Of a DNA stretch of 64,000 nucleotides, positions 61,439-64,000 are shown in pieces. The DNA is from Actinoplanes sp. TFC3. GTDB lineage: Bacteria > Actinomycetota > Actinomycetes > Mycobacteriales > Micromonosporaceae. The translations under genes were made by a program, and so were the position numbers. Numbering within the stretch: position 1 is the first letter of the stretch; the number at the start of each line of letters is the position of its first letter. Below the pieces are notes generated by a model. It was not told where the DNA came from. It saw only the letters and a list, made by a program, of their open reading frames with translations, and did not search any database. The stretch spans positions 1,040,096 to 1,104,095 of the forward strand of contig NZ_LOJP01000002.1 in NCBI RefSeq assembly GCF_001553785.1, read 5' to 3'.

Positions 61439-62446
61439 CTACGGGTGCCATAGCCGGGAGCGGGCTGTGATGAGCGCGGCGCGGGTGTGTGCGGTTTCGG
61501 CTCGCGCGTGGGCGCCGTTGTGCTGGCGGTTGCGGGGGGCTGCGGTCGAGGTGGCGGCGCGGACGGTGAAGGTGCCGTCGTGGCGCCAGGTGTCGATGTC
61601 GTCGCAAAGTTGCCGGGCCAGCCACAGTCCCGCTCCGGCCCGCCGGGAACTGGTCCGTGCCCGATACCCGGCGGTCGGATCGGGCCGGCCCCGGCCGTGG
61701 TCGGTGACCCGGCAGTCGACCTCTTGGTCTCCGACCCACAGGGTGACCTGCAGCGGCGGTGCACCGTGCAGGTATCCGTTGGTGAGAATCTCGTTGACGG
61801 CCGCGACGAAGTCGGTCCGGATGAGGGTCGGCGTCTGCGCCAGGTGTGCGGTGATCTGCCGCAGTATCTGGTGCAGGTCCTGGATGGTTTCCGACCCGGC
61901 GATATGCAGTACCGGTGGCTGGGCCGGCGCCGGGACCGGCCGGTGTGGGCTGTGCCGGATGAGCACGGCCGCCGGGTTGGTGTGGCGTTGATTGGGTTGG
62001 GCTCCGTCGCGGGTCATCAGTACGGCGTGGGTGCTGAGGACGCTGGTCAGGAGAGGTTCGGGCAGCGAGGTGGGATAGGCGCAGATGAGGTGCATGCTGC
62101 TGTCGTCCGCGGTCAGATCGACGGCGGCTTCGCAGCGGGCGGCACGGATCCACGCCCGCGGGGCGGTGCCCGGATCCGGTTGGGCGATGATCGTGACAGC
62201 GGTGGCGTCCCGCTTGAGCTGGCGGGCGTGCCGATGGTATTCGGCGAGTGCCGCGGCGGGGCGGGTGTGGATGTCGGGTCGCCGCATCGGCGCGATGACG
62301 CGATCGGCGAGCACACCGGCGAGCGCGGCGTGGTGTGCGGGGTCGCAGGCCAGCACGACGGGATGTTTCTCGTCGGGTGGTCCGGCTGCGACGCGTTCGG
62401 CAAGGTCGTGCAGGTCGCGGTAGAGCAGGAGGGGGTGGCTGCTCAT
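61439..62446 (-). CDS. MEDS sensory domain and RsbW-like ATPase (anti-sigma type)
   Basis: 335 residues from ATG 62446. N-terminal MEDS-type domain (about 5-180, HPLLLYRDLHDLAERVAAGP, VLACDPAHHAALAGVLADRV) followed by a HATPase_c_2 domain (215-310: AAVNEILTNGYLHGAPPLQV, RVTDHGRGRPDPTAG, GAGLWLARQLCDDI). Such proteins are read as anti-sigma factors or serine kinases that sense a ligand through MEDS. The ATG overlaps the STAS gene stop (ATGA): antagonist and ATPase are co-translated, as expected for a partner switch. Confidence 0.87.
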   Translation of the reverse strand: MSSHPLLLYRDLHDLAERVAAGPPDEKHPVVLACDPAHHAALAGVLADRVIAPMRRPDIHTRPAAALAEYHRHARQLKRDATAVTIIAQPDPGTAPRAWIRAARCEAAVDLTADDSSMHLICAYPTSLPEPLLTSVLSTHAVLMTRDGAQPNQRHTNPAAVLIRHSPHRPVPAPAQPPVLHIAGSETIQDLHQILRQITAHLAQTPTLIRTDFVAAVNEILTNGYLHGAPPLQVTLWVGDQEVDCRVTDHGRGRPDPTAGYRARTSSRRAGAGLWLARQLCDDIDTWRHDGTFTVRAATSTAAPRNRQHNGAHARAETAHTRAALITARSRLWHP

Positions 62447-62799
62447 GGGCTTCGATCTCCGGTGATCGCAGCCGCATCGGTGATGAGCGGTAACTGTGGT
62501 GCGGCATCGAGGGCTTCCAGCACTCGTCGGGCATCGTGGTCGGGGGCCATCAGCACGTAACTGTGCACGCCCTTGGCCGTGGACAACTGGGTTGCGGCCA
62601 GCAGGGCGCGCACGCCCGCGACGGCGAGGATGTTCACCGCGTTCACGTCGATGATGAGCAGCTGCCCGGCGGTCAGGTCCGCGATCGTCTGGTGGGCGAG
62701 GGCGGCGAAGTCGGGTGCCGTGAGCACGTCCAGCGGCCCACGCACGGTGAGGGTGACCGCATCGTCGGCGGTCCGGGTGGCAGTGATGTCCGCGGTCAT
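62443..62799 (-). CDS. STAS-domain anti-sigma factor antagonist
   Basis: 118 residues from ATG 62799 with AGGAG upstream. STAS core DDAVTLTVRGPLDVLTAPDF, LLIIDVNAVNILAVAGVRAL. The loop reads A-V-A-G: no Ser/Thr for phosphorylation. Coupled to the MEDS-ATPase gene by an ATGA overlap. A decayed GAF gene lies upstream in the same direction. Confidence 0.9.
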   Translation of the reverse strand: MTADITATRTADDAVTLTVRGPLDVLTAPDFAALAHQTIADLTAGQLLIIDVNAVNILAVAGVRALLAATQLSTAKGVHSYVLMAPDHDARRVLEALDAAPQLPLITDAAAITGDRSP

Positions 62800-62888
62800 C
62801 GGCGGCTCCTGGTGGACTGAGCCGACTCGCCGGGTAATTCGTCCGGGAGTCGGCGGACTGGTGTCGTCCGGATTTACAGTGACGTGTG

Positions 62889-63491
62889 TCAACGCTTGGC
62901 AGGTAGTCCAGGCGGGGCGTTCCTGCCCCGGGGTGGCGGCCGGCGGCCCGATGGTGCAGTGACAGCACACCGAGCAGGGTGCCGGGATCGGCGTGCAGCG
63001 GATAGGCGTGCACGGCACGGATGCGGCGTCGAGCATGACCTGCAGGGTCGGCTGCCCGGTAAAGATCGGGCTGCGGGTGATGTCATCGACCATGACCGGG
63101 TCGCCGATGCGCCGCACGCGCAAGCCACCGACGCGTCCACCGAGGCGAAGTGCCGCACGAACGCCGCGGTCACCGCGCGACGGCGAGCGATCCGTAACGC
63201 GCCCCGGCGCGGATCGAAGATCGACAGGACGCAGCCGTCGGCGACCGCCGATGTGGTGATGGCGATCGCGGTGAGCACGACCGGCCGATCGGTCACCCGC
63301 AGGAAGTCGTCGCCGGTCAGCGTGTCCGGTGCCTGACGCAGGCGGTGGGAAAAGGCGGCAAGCATCGCCCGGCGACTGGTCCGTGTCTCCGTGTCGATGA
63401 CGGCCTGCTCGACCCGGCGATGCGAACCTGAAGTATTGACCGTGACGTGCGGTTCGCCGACTGTCGGCACGGATGTCGCGCGGTCCTGCAT
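62889..63491 (-). pseudogene. GAF-like gene with frameshifts (paralogue of 12294-12908)
   Basis: Starts at ATG 63491 with ETRTSRRAMLAAFSHRLRQA and reads well to FVRHFASVDA. Near 63125 the paralogous sequence moves to another frame (GDPVMVDDITRSPIFTGQPT), and near 63010 to a third (MHAYPLHADPGTLLGVLSLH). The intact gene at 12294 has these segments in one frame (LLIDDLTTSPIRRGQP, AYPLSDGHGALLGLLSLH). Two or more indels; either a true pseudogene or local sequence errors. Confidence 0.7.
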
Positions 63492-63552
63492 GGGTCACCG
63501 CCCGGACTCGGCTCCGTGGCTATTCACCGACACTACCCGCACCATCGGTGAC

Positions 63553-64000
63553 TTATGTGTCGCCGGCCGTCGGGTTGTCCTCCTGCAGGTGCGGGCCTCG
63601 GCCACGGTCGGGGTCGTCGGTGTGGTGGTCGAGGCCGACCAGGGACAACACCACGTCGGCGGGTGAGCCGGTGGGCGCGTAGAGCCGCAGATCGGTGCCG
63701 TTGGCCCGGTGCAGGGCGGTCAACTGGTGCAGGGCGGCGACGCCGGCGCTGGCCAGGTGCGTGACCGCAGTGAGATCGACGGTCAGCGACCGGACACCGG
63801 CCGAGTTGGCGGCCCGCACCGCTCGGACGAACGCTTCAACGGTGCCGGCGTCGATCGGCCCGGCAGCGCGGATACGAGAGGCCGAGGTTTCGTCCGCGAC
63901 CAGGAGGGTCTCCTGGGGCACCGGGCGGGGTGGCGGGGTCCAGGTGAGATCACCGGTGGTCAGCAGCCGGGCTGGTCGGCTCAGCCGGTGCCGGACCGTG
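63553..64000 (-). CDS. C-terminal STAS domain of a larger protein, partial
   Basis: The frame is open from the right window edge and ends at 63553. The last 122 residues are a STAS domain (SASRIRAAGPIDAGTVEAFV, AVTHLASAGVAALHQLTALH) with loop A-S-A-G, keeping a Ser. In-frame upstream sequence (TVRHRLSRPARLLTTGDLTW) looks like the linker after an ATPase domain, so the gene probably encodes a SpoIIE-ATPase-STAS fusion that continues past base 64000. A GTG at 63921 could start a free STAS protein, but the linker argues against it. Confidence 0.7.
   Translation of the reverse strand, partial: TVRHRLSRPARLLTTGDLTWTPPPRPVPQETLLVADETSASRIRAAGPIDAGTVEAFVRAVRAANSAGVRSLTVDLTAVTHLASAGVAALHQLTALHRANGTDLRLYAPTGSPADVVLSLVGLDHHTDDPDRGRGPHLQEDNPTAGDT

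Overview
The window is high-GC DNA (roughly 70% by eye) with GTG/TTG starts, ATGA/GTGA gene overlaps and a gene repertoire typical of a filamentous actinobacterium. The density of GAF-ANTAR proteins, STAS antagonists, RsbW-like ATPases and SpoIIE-type phosphatases points to Micromonosporaceae (Actinoplanes or a relative). That placement is inference from gene content; there is no rRNA or other taxonomic marker here.

Layout. 1-10.1 kb: a secreted chitin-type LPMO cut by the window edge, an OmpR/HisKA two-component pair, a deazaflavin-dependent oxidoreductase, and a NarL-type two-component system followed by a three-gene ABC export operon. 10.2-15.8 kb: GAF-ANTAR, GAF and three STAS proteins around a small mechanosensitive-channel-like protein and a lipoprotein-like protein. 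16.2-17.3 kb: an intact IS481-family element. 17.4-27.7 kb: a PRC-barrel stress protein, a TetR regulator, two SpoIIE phosphatases, two RsbW-like ATPases, an IS701-family element beside a truncated GAF gene, two ANTAR proteins and a STAS protein. 27.7-42.1 kb: small membrane proteins, a tyrosine phosphatase, a GAF-SpoIIE phosphatase, and three regulator-plus-enzyme modules (TetR with hydrolases, MmyB-like HTH with SDR, TetR with MDR/MFS).

43.19-51.46 kb is an integrated element bounded by a perfect 43-bp direct repeat that equals the 3' half of a tRNA-Arg(ACG). It carries a PIN-like/Mrr nuclease fusion on lower-GC DNA, a HAD hydrolase, an HTH-TPR regulator, small unknown genes, a frame-broken excisionase and an integrase that has lost its N-terminal frame. 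Just outside its left end is a fragment of a Cap4/DUF4297-like nuclease.

52.0-64.0 kb: a PRC-barrel/Nramp-like transporter operon, a PAS-GAF-SpoIIE phosphatase, an SDR, a decayed microbial rhodopsin gene, a CheB-PAS-GAF-kinase-receiver hybrid, and a cluster of MEDS-ATPase, STAS and GAF genes running into a truncated STAS-ended protein. The recurring theme is partner-switching and stress signalling (phosphatase, kinase-like ATPase and STAS triads) beside osmotic and envelope stress proteins. The most unusual items are the PIN-Mrr fusion, the rhodopsin remnant, and a 15-bp palindrome shared by the upstream regions of the channel and PRC/TetR loci.
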